From: Streptomyces sp. AC550_RSS872
GTDB taxonomy: Bacteria; Actinomycetota; Actinomycetes; Streptomycetales; Streptomycetaceae
Assembly: GCF_019049285.1 (NCBI RefSeq)
Contig: NZ_JAGMUL010000120.1
Coordinates: 108,983-172,982 of the forward strand
Direction of reading: 5' to 3'
DNA: 64,000 nt
The translations under genes were made by a program, and so were the position numbers. This document shows positions 1 through 8,086 of the stretch, piece by piece (positions within the stretch are counted from its first letter, which is position 1; each line of letters opens with the position of its first letter). The notes under the pieces are model-generated. The model ran no database searches. It had not been told where the DNA came from and worked only from the letters and a program-made list of their open reading frames with translations.

Positions 1-112
1 TCCCCCATGTCGAACTTTGTGGCGAGCTCAAACGTCGCGAAACAGCACGCACCCTGTCAAGGTGGATGATGAATCCTTTAGCTGTGCTTGGTGACGCGCG
101 CTCTTGGACCGG

Positions 113-919
113 TCAGCGGATCGCGACGAGGACGTGACTGTCGCCGTACTGCCAGACGGCACCGACGTGCCTGAATCCCGCCTGCCGCAGGAGCCGTTCG
201 TGCGCGGACACGGACAGGCAGGGCGCGCCGCCGGTTCCGGCGCTCGTGCCGGTGACGGCCGCCTGCCGCCGTCGGCGCTCCGCGAGCAGGTCGGTCAGCT
301 CCGGGTCGTGTGCGACCGCCGCCCACCAGGAGGCCCAGTCCTCGTGCGCCAGGGCCTGTCCGCGTTCGGCGTGACGGCGGCCGACGCATTCGGCGAGTCC
401 GGCGAGCGCGCAGTCGTCGTGCGGGAAGTGGTCACCGTTGACGAGGACGCCCCCGGGTCGCAGGAGGCCCGCGAGCTGCCGGTAGGTGCGGTGCAGGGCG
501 TCCGGGTCCAGGTAGTGCAGTGCCGTCGTCGACACCGCGGCGTCCAACGGGCGGTCGAGGCCGAGGGCACGGGTCCAGTCCTCCGCGCCGATCACGACGT
601 CGACGTAGCGCGCCGCGTCCGCGTGGTGGGTGCGGGCCAGCTCCAGCAGCAGCGGGTCCATGTCCACGGCCACGATGTCGGCGTACGGCATCCGGCGGGC
701 GAGCCGGGCCGCGAGGGAGCCGGGACCGCAGCCGAGGTCGACGACCGACGGTCGGCCCGGGACGCCCGCCACGGACTGTTCCACCACATCCGCGATCACC
801 GTGAAGCGCTCTTCGCGGTCGACGGCGTACCGCTGCTGCTGGCGCTCCCAGCGCTCCACCCATCGCTCCGCCGTCGCCAGGCTCAGCCCCATCCCGTCGT
901 GCACCTCGCCGTTCCGCAC
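113..919 (-). CDS. class I SAM-dependent methyltransferase
   Basis: Predicted S-adenosylmethionine methyltransferase of 268 residues. The motif I glycine loop VVDLGCGPGS lies near residue 60 and an acidic post-I strand (DIVAVDMDP) follows, then LLRPGGVLVNGDHF as the motif III region. The substrate cannot be read from sequence. The gene starts with GTG at 919; a downstream ATG at 892 preceded by GAGGTG is an equally plausible start, so the first nine residues are uncertain. It follows the cysteine-desulfurase-like gene on the same strand with a 67-bp gap and may be the last gene of that operon or have its own promoter at 942-966. The fold assignment is firm; a role in tailoring the product of the upstream PLP enzymes is inference. 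Confidence 0.85.
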   Translation of the reverse strand: MRNGEVHDGMGLSLATAERWVERWERQQQRYAVDREERFTVIADVVEQSVAGVPGRPSVVDLGCGPGSLAARLARRMPYADIVAVDMDPLLLELARTHHADAARYVDVVIGAEDWTRALGLDRPLDAAVSTTALHYLDPDALHRTYRQLAGLLRPGGVLVNGDHFPHDDCALAGLAECVGRRHAERGQALAHEDWASWWAAVAHDPELTDLLAERRRRQAAVTGTSAGTGGAPCLSVSAHERLLRQAGFRHVGAVWQYGDSHVLVAIR

Positions 920-941
920 CTGTCCGCACCGTCTGCGTCAG

Positions 942-966
942 ACCCTACAGGTGGAAACGGTTCCCA
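942..966 (-). promoter_or_regulatory. possible promoter and LacI-like palindrome
   Basis: On the minus strand a TAGGGT -10-like hexamer (942-947) lies 22 bp before the methyltransferase GTG. Immediately upstream, 952-966 reads TGGGAACCGTTTCCA on that strand, a near-palindrome with the GGAA/TTCC arms and CG centre typical of LacI-family operators. No good -35 is visible. Low confidence. Confidence 0.3.
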
Positions 967-986
967 TTCCCTCTAATGGCGGTACG

Positions 987-2204
987 TCACCCGAGCGTGG
1001 CGAGGACGTCCAGCAGTCGGTCGATCTCCTCGGCGGTGTTGTGGACGTGCAGGCTCACCCGCACCGAGCCGGTCCGCTCCCCCGCGCCGCCCTGGCAGTG
1101 GTGGTCCGAGCGGACCATGAAGCCGTGGCTGAAGAGGATGAAGCCGAGGTCTGCGGAGTCGATGGCGTGGTGGCGGAGGGTGACGATGCCCTGGCGCCGT
1201 TGCACGGACGAATCGGCGGCCAGGCTCTTCTGGCAGCCGAGGATCTCGTACGCGTCGAGGTGGCGCAGGCCCTCGGTGAGCCGGGCGGCCAAGGCGACCG
1301 TCCACCGCTCGATCCGGTCCGTACCGGCGGTGTCCAGCCAGTCCAGGGCCGCGGTGAGGGAGGCGATGCCGACGGTGTTGGGGGTGCCGGACCAGCCGCC
1401 AGGCGTGAAGTGCGGTCCGCGTGACTGGCGGGCCCAGACGGCTCCGGTGCCGGGCAGGGCCATGGCCTTGTGGCCGGAGAAGACCACGAAGTCGACGTCC
1501 GGATCGGCGACGGACACGGGCAGATGGCCCACGCTCTGGGCGGCGTCCAGACAGATGACCGCGTCCGGGCCGACGGCCTGGCGGATGCGATGGACGTTCA
1601 TGTTGCCGCCGTACACGTGGTGGACATGGCTGACGGCGACCAGGCGGGTGCGGGGGCCCGCGAGATCCGCGAGCGCGGTGTGGTCGTAGTCACCGGACGA
1701 CCGCTGGTACGGCATCGGCCGTACGCGGATGTGGACGCCCTGCGCCGCCAGGTGCCGTTGGGTCTCCAGCCAGGGCGCGATGTTGGCCTCGTGGTCGGCG
1801 ACCGGCACGACGATCTCGTCGCCGTCGGCGAGGAGCCCGGGCAGCCAGTCGCGGGCGACCGTGCGCAGACCGTCGGTGGTGCCGCTCGTGAAGTGGACGG
1901 TCGAACGGTCGGGAGCGGGGTCGCCGAGGAACCGCTTCACCCGGTCGCGGGCCTGCTCGACGAGGTCCGTGGTCCGGTTGGCCCAGGGGTAGGTGCCGCG
2001 GCCGGCGTTGGCGTTGGTGGTGGTGAGATAGGTGTGGACGGTGTCGAGCACGGCCTGCGGTTTCTGGGCGGTGGCGGCGCTGTCCAGATAGGCCAGTTCC
2101 GGGTGTGCGGTGATGATCGGGAACTGGGCGCGCAGGGCGCGCTGCCACTCCCCCAACTCCTTGATGACGGCCGCCCCTTGGGTGTCGGTACTCGGTGTGG
2201 TCAT
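987..2204 (-). CDS. SufS-type cysteine desulfurase / class V aminotransferase
   Basis: PLP enzyme of 405 residues in aminotransferase class V. The PLP lysine is in VVFSGHKAMALPGTG and the N-terminal LDSAATAQKP matches SufS-type desulfurases. The C-terminal loop MVRSDHHCQGG retains the cysteine that carries the persulfide in SufS proteins, so cysteine desulfuration or an analogous C-S cleavage is likely; the downstream segment SVRVSLHVHNTAEEIDRL is also family-typical. The ATG at 2204 was chosen because upstream in-frame sequence overlaps the rhodanese domain of the preceding gene. It starts 5 bp after that gene's stop and so is co-transcribed with it. No SUF scaffold genes are nearby, which argues for a role in a specialised sulfur pathway rather than general Fe-S assembly. 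Confidence 0.88.
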   Translation of the reverse strand: MTTPSTDTQGAAVIKELGEWQRALRAQFPIITAHPELAYLDSAATAQKPQAVLDTVHTYLTTTNANAGRGTYPWANRTTDLVEQARDRVKRFLGDPAPDRSTVHFTSGTTDGLRTVARDWLPGLLADGDEIVVPVADHEANIAPWLETQRHLAAQGVHIRVRPMPYQRSSGDYDHTALADLAGPRTRLVAVSHVHHVYGGNMNVHRIRQAVGPDAVICLDAAQSVGHLPVSVADPDVDFVVFSGHKAMALPGTGAVWARQSRGPHFTPGGWSGTPNTVGIASLTAALDWLDTAGTDRIERWTVALAARLTEGLRHLDAYEILGCQKSLAADSSVQRRQGIVTLRHHAIDSADLGFILFSHGFMVRSDHHCQGGAGERTGSVRVSLHVHNTAEEIDRLLDVLATLG

Positions 2205-2209
2205 GGGCG

Positions 2210-3529
2210 TCAGTCCCGTACGAGGGGTGCGCCGGCGTCGCGCCAGGCGATGATGCCGCCGGTCAGGCTGCGGACGTCCGGGTGCCCCATCCGGGTCAGC
2301 AGGGCGGCGTGCCGGGCGGACTTCTCGCCGACCGGGCAGGCCAGCAGGACGGGGCGGTTGCGACTGAACGGCAGTCCGCCGTGGAGGAGTTCCTCGAAGA
2401 GCTCGTCGACGATGTTGACCGAACCGTCGATGTGCAGCGCGGCGTAGGCGTGGGGGCTGCGCAGGTCGACGACGAGCGGTGCTCCGGTGGCGATCCACGC
2501 CTGGGCGTCGGCGACGCCGATGGCCGGTGCCGTACGGATCTCGGCGGGCGTCAGGTCGGCCGGGGAGTTCCTGCGGCGCGGGCGGCCGAAGAGGTCGGGG
2601 CGCCGCTGACGGACGTAGCTCAGATAGCTCTCGACGCGGTCGCAGACGATGAAGACCGCCGACTGCCGCGCCGTCAACTCCTCGTCAGCAGCGCGTAGTT
2701 GGCGCACGGCACCGAAGAAGGCCGCCCCTCCCGTGGGGCCGGCGAGTATGCCGCAGCGGCGGTTGAGGGTCAGCATCCCCTCGATCGCCTCGTCCGCGGT
2801 GACCGCGTCGATGGTGTCGTAGGTGCCGGGGTCGAACAGGCCCACCTCGTGCGCCTCGTCGATGGTTCGGATGCCGGGGATGAAGTCGGACTTGGCCGCG
2901 ACCAGGCCGGTGACCCGTACGGCGGGGTCGTGTTCGCGCAGGGCGCGGGCGACGCCGGTGGAGGAGCCGGCGGTGCCGACGCAGGCTATGAACCAGTCGG
3001 GGGCGCGGCCGTCCAGGTCCTTGACGATCTCCGGGCCGGTGCCGGTGAAGTGGGCTTCGGTGTTGCGGGGGTTGAAGTACTGGTCGGTGTGCAGATACGT
3101 GCTGTCGGGCTCGGAGAGGGTGCGGTGGAACAGGGTGAGCGGGTCGTCGGTGGCGGTCGGGTCCAGGCACTCGCTCTGGCCGGGCAGTTCCTCGATCTCC
3201 GCGCCGAGCAACAGCAGCAGGTCCTTGATCTCCGGGATGCGCATCCGGTTGGTGACGCTCTTGAAGGTCAGGCCGTGCATGCCCGCGAGGACGGCGAGGG
3301 CCTTGGCGGTGTTGCCGCTGGACAGCTCGACGACCTGGCCGCCCTCCTCGGCCGCGGCGGCCAGATGAGGACGCGCCATGTTCCAGGCGGCCCGGTCCTT
3401 GACCGATCCGAAGGGGTTGAGCAGCTCCAGCTTGGCGTACAGGTCGATGTTTCTCAGGCCGTGCACGGCCGGGTCGATGCGCACCAGCGGTGTGTTGCCG
3501 ATGGCCTCGGTGATGCTGTCGTACCTCAC
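2210..3529 (-). CDS. cysteine-synthase-like PLP enzyme fused to rhodanese
   Basis: 439-residue two-domain protein. Residues about 1-330 are a fold-type II PLP enzyme of the cysteine synthase/cystathionine beta-synthase family: NTPLVRI at the start, the PLP lysine in GSVKDRAAWN, the SSGNTAKALA substrate loop and a GTAGSSTGV phosphate-binding loop. Residues about 340-439 form a rhodanese domain with the catalytic-cysteine loop LLACPVGEKSA and the closing GGIIAWRDAGAPL. Cysteine synthases are normally single-domain and about 310 residues, so the sulfurtransferase fusion is unusual. The GTG start at 3529 overlaps the upstream stop in a GTGA junction and follows GGGGGAGC, indicating translational coupling. 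The likely chemistry is beta-replacement or elimination with sulfur relay; the actual substrates are unknown. Confidence 0.87.
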   Translation of the reverse strand: MRYDSITEAIGNTPLVRIDPAVHGLRNIDLYAKLELLNPFGSVKDRAAWNMARPHLAAAAEEGGQVVELSSGNTAKALAVLAGMHGLTFKSVTNRMRIPEIKDLLLLLGAEIEELPGQSECLDPTATDDPLTLFHRTLSEPDSTYLHTDQYFNPRNTEAHFTGTGPEIVKDLDGRAPDWFIACVGTAGSSTGVARALREHDPAVRVTGLVAAKSDFIPGIRTIDEAHEVGLFDPGTYDTIDAVTADEAIEGMLTLNRRCGILAGPTGGAAFFGAVRQLRAADEELTARQSAVFIVCDRVESYLSYVRQRRPDLFGRPRRRNSPADLTPAEIRTAPAIGVADAQAWIATGAPLVVDLRSPHAYAALHIDGSVNIVDELFEELLHGGLPFSRNRPVLLACPVGEKSARHAALLTRMGHPDVRSLTGGIIAWRDAGAPLVRD

Positions 3530-5004
3530 TGCGCTCCCCCCACGGGTGTGGTCGGCCAGTACTGGTCGTCCAGGCACCAGCGCCAGGTGTCGCCCTCCTG
3601 CCAGGCGGCGACCTTGCGCGCGGCGGGCTGGTGCTGGGCACGGGTGGCGTGGAAGTCCATGCAGTATCCGGCCGTGTTGGCGAAGGCCAGCAGGTCGCCC
3701 GGTGCGGGGCGGCGGGGCAGGAAGACCGTGCGGCGTGTGATCAGGTCGGACTCCAGACAGCGGCTGCCGAAGAGATGGACGGCGACCGGGCCTGTGCCTG
3801 CGTCTACGCTTGCGCCTGCGGAGTCCCGGGGTACGACGACGGGGTCCATGAACACCCCGTGCTCCTCCAGCGCCACGTCGTCGGCCTTGGCCGCGAGCCG
3901 TACGGCGAGCGGGCCGCCGGTCTCCTGGTCGCGGACCTCCAGCACCTTCGCCAGGGTCAGTCCGCACTGGTCGAGCAGTGCTCGGCCCGGTTCGGTGTGC
4001 AGGTCGTAGAGATGCTCCAGGAGCAGCGTGGCCAGGGGGCGGCCGTCCAGGGAGGCGGCCGGGTGTGCGAGCAGTTCGTCGAGGTAGCGGGCTCCGGCGA
4101 CCGGGCGGTGAGCCGGGTACACGCCCAGGGTTCCGCGCAGGGTGCCGGCCTCGCTGCGCAGTCCGTAGCCGTGGCCACCGTAGGTCATCGGCGGGCGGGT
4201 GCCCAGTACGGCTTCGGTGAGCTCGGTCGTGTACCGCTCCCACTGTCCGCCGTCGGCCAGGTAGTTGACGCCGAACCCGCCGCCGATGTCCACGGCCCGG
4301 GGCCTGAGCCCTCGGCTGCGGCACTCCTCCAGCACCCGCAGACAGCCTTCCAGCGCCGTCGCCTTCTCGGCGAGGCTCGTCGTGTCCAGGTGGTAAGCCA
4401 CACCCACGGGCTCGACCACGTCGGCGTGCCGTTCGACGGCCTCCAGCAGGGGATCCAACTCCCCCACTGCGGTTCCGAATCGGCTGCGTCGGCTCAGCAC
4501 TCGCACACCGGACGCCTCGAAGCCCGACAGTCGCAGCAGGACTCGGGTCCTCGGCAGCGCGTGTTTGCGTACCAGCGTGGCGAGTTGGTCCAGTTCGCCT
4601 CGCGTGTCGAGGCTGACGGTGACGGATGTGCGGGCCGCCAGCCACAGGAACTCCTGGTTCTTCGGGCCGGTGGCGGTGATCCGGTCAGGGGTGAAGCCGG
4701 CGCCGAGGGCGTGTTGCAGTTCCCCCAGCGAGGCGACGTCCACGCCGGCGTCCGTGGCGGCGAGCCGCCGCAGCAGGGCGCTGGACCGGTTGGCCTTGTG
4801 GGCGAAGAACACCTGGCCGGACAGGTGATGCTTGCCGTACACGGCGCGGAACTTCAGGAGGTTGTCGGCGAGTTGGTCCGGCACGACCAGGTTCAGCGGA
4901 GACCCGAGTCCGTCGGTGAGCGTGTGCAGCAGGGCCGGTGAGTCCAGCAATGTGCGCAGCCGGGATTCCAGCCGCGGTTCGAGATACAAGGGCTCCCCGC
5001 CCAT
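3526..5004 (-). CDS. fold-III PLP decarboxylase (ornithine/DAP decarboxylase type)
   Basis: 492-residue alanine-racemase-fold decarboxylase, resembling the proteins annotated Y4yA-type. The PLP lysine is in FFAHKANRSSALL, the phosphate loop is VDIGGGFGVNY, and the catalytic-cysteine motif is LFGSRCLESDLI followed by NTAGYCMDFHA near the end. The usual EPGR loop is replaced by SEAGTLRG and the HIGS motif by HLDTTS, so it is divergent from true LysA and probably acts on a different amino acid or peptide-bound substrate. The ATG at 5004 follows GGGAGG by 8 bp. It is the first gene of a three-PLP-enzyme operon and overlaps the next gene by 4 bp. The fold is certain; decarboxylase activity is likely; the substrate is unknown. 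Confidence 0.87.
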   Translation of the reverse strand: MGGEPLYLEPRLESRLRTLLDSPALLHTLTDGLGSPLNLVVPDQLADNLLKFRAVYGKHHLSGQVFFAHKANRSSALLRRLAATDAGVDVASLGELQHALGAGFTPDRITATGPKNQEFLWLAARTSVTVSLDTRGELDQLATLVRKHALPRTRVLLRLSGFEASGVRVLSRRSRFGTAVGELDPLLEAVERHADVVEPVGVAYHLDTTSLAEKATALEGCLRVLEECRSRGLRPRAVDIGGGFGVNYLADGGQWERYTTELTEAVLGTRPPMTYGGHGYGLRSEAGTLRGTLGVYPAHRPVAGARYLDELLAHPAASLDGRPLATLLLEHLYDLHTEPGRALLDQCGLTLAKVLEVRDQETGGPLAVRLAAKADDVALEEHGVFMDPVVVPRDSAGASVDAGTGPVAVHLFGSRCLESDLITRRTVFLPRRPAPGDLLAFANTAGYCMDFHATRAQHQPAARKVAAWQEGDTWRWCLDDQYWPTTPVGGAQ

Positions 5005-5271
5005 GCACGGACCCTCCCAGCGCTTCGGGCCCGACGTCCGGGCACTGACGACCACTCCCCGCGGTTTGCCGTATAGCTCCTTTCCCTTCCTACGGGTGGT
5101 TTACGCCCCGTACCTGCGCTCCTGGGCGGTACGTCAGCGGGCGGGCCGGAACTCACCGGCGCCGAAAGCCTCGGCCGCCCCGAGAGACACCGGTTCGCGC
5201 CCTTCTGCTCAACTGCCTTCTCTCGTAACGTCATTGCCGCTTGAGATGACCATGACGATGGAAGGGACTTC

Positions 5272-7515
5272 ATGGGCAGAGGTCTGCTGTCTCTGGTTCT
5301 GGCGGCGGTGACCGGCGCCGCGTTGCTCGCGGCACCGGCGGCGGCCGCACCGACCCCGCCGACCGGGTCGTCCGCGCCGCCAGGCCCGTCCGATGTCTAC
5401 CGGCCGGTCCGTGGACCGGCCGCGCCCGCGGAGTACCGCTACCTCCAGAAGACCCTGCCGGGCGAGTCGATTCCGCGTCACGCGCACGACCTCGCCGCCG
5501 CGCAGGCCCGCGAACTGCCCACCGTCGGTGGGCGCTGGAAGAGCGTCGGCCCTACCAACATCGGCGGGCGGATCGTCTCCCTCGCCCTCGACCCCAAGCG
5601 CGCCGACACCCTGTACGCCGCGGCCGCGAGCGGCGGGCTGTGGCGCAGCACCGACGCCGGGACGACCTTCCACTCGGTGTGGCCCGACAGTTGGACGCAG
5701 GCCATGGGCGCGGTGGCCACCGCCCCGGACGGCACCCTTTACGTGGGCACCGGTGAGCCGAATCCGGGTGGCGGGAGCATCACCTACGAGGGGACCGGGC
5801 TGTACCGGAGCCGGGACGGCGGCCGGACCTGGAAGCCGCTCGGCCTGCGCGACTCGGGCGCGATCAGCGCCATCACCGTCGACCCCGCCAACCCCCGCCG
5901 CATCTACGTCGCAGCGGCCGGCTCCCTCTACAGCGGCGGTGGAGACAGGGGTGTCTACCGCTCGGAGGACGGCGGCGCCACGTGGGAGCGGATCCTCGCC
6001 GGCGCGGGCGAGTTCACCGGCGCCACCGAGATCGTCGTCGACGGCGACCGGCTGTACGCCGTGCTGTGGGACCATCGCCGAACACCCGAACTGCGGACGT
6101 ACGGCGGGGTCGGCTCGGGCGTCTTCCGCAGCACGGACGACGGCGCGACCTGGCAGCGGCTCGGCGGTGGGCTGCCCGCCGCGGGCCCGGACGTGGGGCG
6201 CATCGGCCTGGCGGTCGCGGGCGAGCGGCTCTATGCGATCGTCAACAAGGCGAGCGGCCCCTTCGAGGGCTTCTACGCCTCCTCCGACGGCGGCGGCAGC
6301 TGGACCCGCACCCCTGCCAACGAGGACATGACGGGCTCCCAGTCCAGCTTCGGCTGGTGGTTCGGCAAGGTGTGGATCGACCCCCGGGACAGCGCGCACG
6401 TCCATGTGGCCGGCGTCCCCCTGATGACCACGAAGGACGGCGGCGCCACCTGGACGGCCGACGACACCAGCATGCACGTCGACCAGCACGCCATGGTGTG
6501 GGACCCGCGTCGTCCGGGCCGCGTCTACCTCGGTAACGACGGCGGCGTCTACCGCTCCGACTCGGGCGGCGACGGCGGCTGGGTGAAGTCGCGCCACCAG
6601 CCGTACACCCAGCTCTACAGCGCGGCGATCAGCCCGCAGGACGTCACCCGGATCTCGGGCGGCGCCCAGGACAACGGCTCGCTGCGCTCCTGGGGCGGGG
6701 AGGGGTTCAACGAGTACCTCGGCGGCGACGGCGAGGAGAACCTGATCAACCCGACCGACGTGAACAACGTCTTCGCCTGCTACCAGTACGGCAACTGCTT
6801 CAGCTCCACCGACGGCGGCGACACGCTCACGTACTTCGCGGACCGGACGACGTACCAGCGGCGCAACTGGTTCACACCCGTGGTCTTCGACCCGCGCGAC
6901 CCGAAGATCCTCTACTACGGCTCCGAGGTGCTCAACCGCTCCACGGACGGCGGCGCGACCTGGCAGCCGATCAGCCCCGACCTGAGCGGCGGGCCGGGTC
7001 CCGACCCCATCTACACCAACTACGGCACGATCACCTCGATCGCCCCGGCGAGCGACGGGCGCACCGTCTACGCCGGCACGGACGACGGCCGCGTCTGGGT
7101 CACCCGGGACCTCGGGGCGACCTGGACGAAGCTGGCCGAAGGGCTGCCCTGGGTGACCCGGGTGGTCGTCGACCCGAAGAACCCCGACCGCGTCTGGACC
7201 ACCCACTCCGGCTACCGTTCGGGCTCCCCGCTGGCCCACGTGTACGGCAGCACGGACGGCGGCCGGCACTGGCGGAACCTGTCGGGCAACCTCCCGGCGG
7301 CACCGGTCAACGACCTGGTCGTCGCCCGCGGCGGCGTCCTCCATATCGGCACCGACCAGGGTGTGTTCACCAGTGTCACGGGCGGCGGCCACTGGCTGCG
7401 CCTCGGCCGCGGCATGCCGCAGGTGCCCGTCGACGACATCGAGTACGACGCGGGTCACCATCGCCTGGTGGCCGCGACCTTCGGCAGGGGCTTCTACGAG
7501 CTGACCACTCCCTGA
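5272..7515 (+). CDS. secreted Asp-box (BNR/sortilin-type) beta-propeller protein
   Basis: 747 residues with a Sec signal peptide (residues 1-25, ending AAPAAAA). The rest contains about a dozen Asp-box motifs of the SxDGGxTW type (SRDGGRTW, SEDGGATW, STDDGATW, TKDGGATW, STDGGATW and others), the blade signature of sialidase, sortilin/VPS10 and GH74 propellers. The spacing suggests two tandem seven-bladed propellers, as in GH74 xyloglucanases. No catalytic residue pair could be assigned, so glycan binding or hydrolysis outside the cell is a family-based guess. The ATG follows GGAAGGG. The gene is divergent from the PLP operon across a 267-bp intergenic space and ends at a strong hairpin. Confidence 0.85.
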   Translation: MGRGLLSLVLAAVTGAALLAAPAAAAPTPPTGSSAPPGPSDVYRPVRGPAAPAEYRYLQKTLPGESIPRHAHDLAAAQARELPTVGGRWKSVGPTNIGGRIVSLALDPKRADTLYAAAASGGLWRSTDAGTTFHSVWPDSWTQAMGAVATAPDGTLYVGTGEPNPGGGSITYEGTGLYRSRDGGRTWKPLGLRDSGAISAITVDPANPRRIYVAAAGSLYSGGGDRGVYRSEDGGATWERILAGAGEFTGATEIVVDGDRLYAVLWDHRRTPELRTYGGVGSGVFRSTDDGATWQRLGGGLPAAGPDVGRIGLAVAGERLYAIVNKASGPFEGFYASSDGGGSWTRTPANEDMTGSQSSFGWWFGKVWIDPRDSAHVHVAGVPLMTTKDGGATWTADDTSMHVDQHAMVWDPRRPGRVYLGNDGGVYRSDSGGDGGWVKSRHQPYTQLYSAAISPQDVTRISGGAQDNGSLRSWGGEGFNEYLGGDGEENLINPTDVNNVFACYQYGNCFSSTDGGDTLTYFADRTTYQRRNWFTPVVFDPRDPKILYYGSEVLNRSTDGGATWQPISPDLSGGPGPDPIYTNYGTITSIAPASDGRTVYAGTDDGRVWVTRDLGATWTKLAEGLPWVTRVVVDPKNPDRVWTTHSGYRSGSPLAHVYGSTDGGRHWRNLSGNLPAAPVNDLVVARGGVLHIGTDQGVFTSVTGGGHWLRLGRGMPQVPVDDIEYDAGHHRLVAATFGRGFYELTTP

Positions 7516-7543
7516 CCACCACCAGGTACGCGATTGCCGGGTG

Positions 7544-7570
7544 GGGGCGCTGTGTTCGGCTCAGCGCCCC
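7544..7570. terminator. bidirectional hairpin terminator
   Basis: A perfect 9-bp stem GGGGCGCTG / CAGCGCCCC with a 9-nt loop lies between the converging propeller and VOC genes and reaches into the VOC stop codon. Streptomyces terminators often lack the U-tract, as here. Confidence 0.65.
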
Positions 7571-7971
7571 TCCCCGGCGATGTTGACCATCCAGGTGATG
7601 CCGAAGCGGTCCGTACACATGCCGAAGACGTCACCCCACATCTGCTTCTCCAGCGGCACGGTCACCGAGGCGCCCGCGGACAGCTTCTCCCAGTAGCCGC
7701 GCAGCTCGGCGTCGTCGTCGCCGCTCAGGCTCACGGCGATGTTGTTGCCGGGCCGGTGGTCGTCCGTCGGGGTGTCGGCGCCCATCAGGGTGAGGCCACC
7801 GGGGGACTCCAGCATGCCGTGCATGACCTTGTCGGCCATCGGGGTGTCCGTCTGACCGAACTCGGCGTACGTGTTGAGCACGAGGGTGCCGCCGAAGACG
7901 TCCTTGTAGAACTCCATCGCCTGCCGGGCGTCACCGGCGAAGGTGATGTACGGGTTGAGACGCGAGGCCAT
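7561..7971 (-). CDS. VOC (glyoxalase/PhnB-like) family protein
   Basis: 136-residue vicinal-oxygen-chelate protein of the PhnB/glyoxalase type. It opens with NPYITFAGDARQAMEFYKDVFGG and ends with DRFGITWMVNI, the standard start and finish of these paired beta-alpha-beta-beta-beta proteins. Such proteins act as dioxygenases, isomerases or antibiotic-binding proteins; no metal-ligand set clearly defines which. The ATG at 7971 follows TGGAGGA; the longer frame upstream has no supporting features. It lies 115 bp downstream of htpG on the same strand. Confidence 0.85.
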   Translation of the reverse strand: MASRLNPYITFAGDARQAMEFYKDVFGGTLVLNTYAEFGQTDTPMADKVMHGMLESPGGLTLMGADTPTDDHRPGNNIAVSLSGDDDAELRGYWEKLSAGASVTVPLEKQMWGDVFGMCTDRFGITWMVNIAGEGR

Positions 7972-8086
7972 GAATCCTCCAGGAGTTGGGCAGGTAGCCG
8001 ACTTCAAGGAAGGTAGCGCGGGCCACTGACAACGGCCCGCGCTCACGCCCACATGGGCTACCTGGCCCCATGGCCCACAGCGTCGG

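Noticed and set aside
5209..7461. A 750-codon frame antisense to the propeller gene
   Set aside because: Opposite to a gene with a signal peptide and many Asp boxes; composition is Val/Gly/Arg-rich noise.
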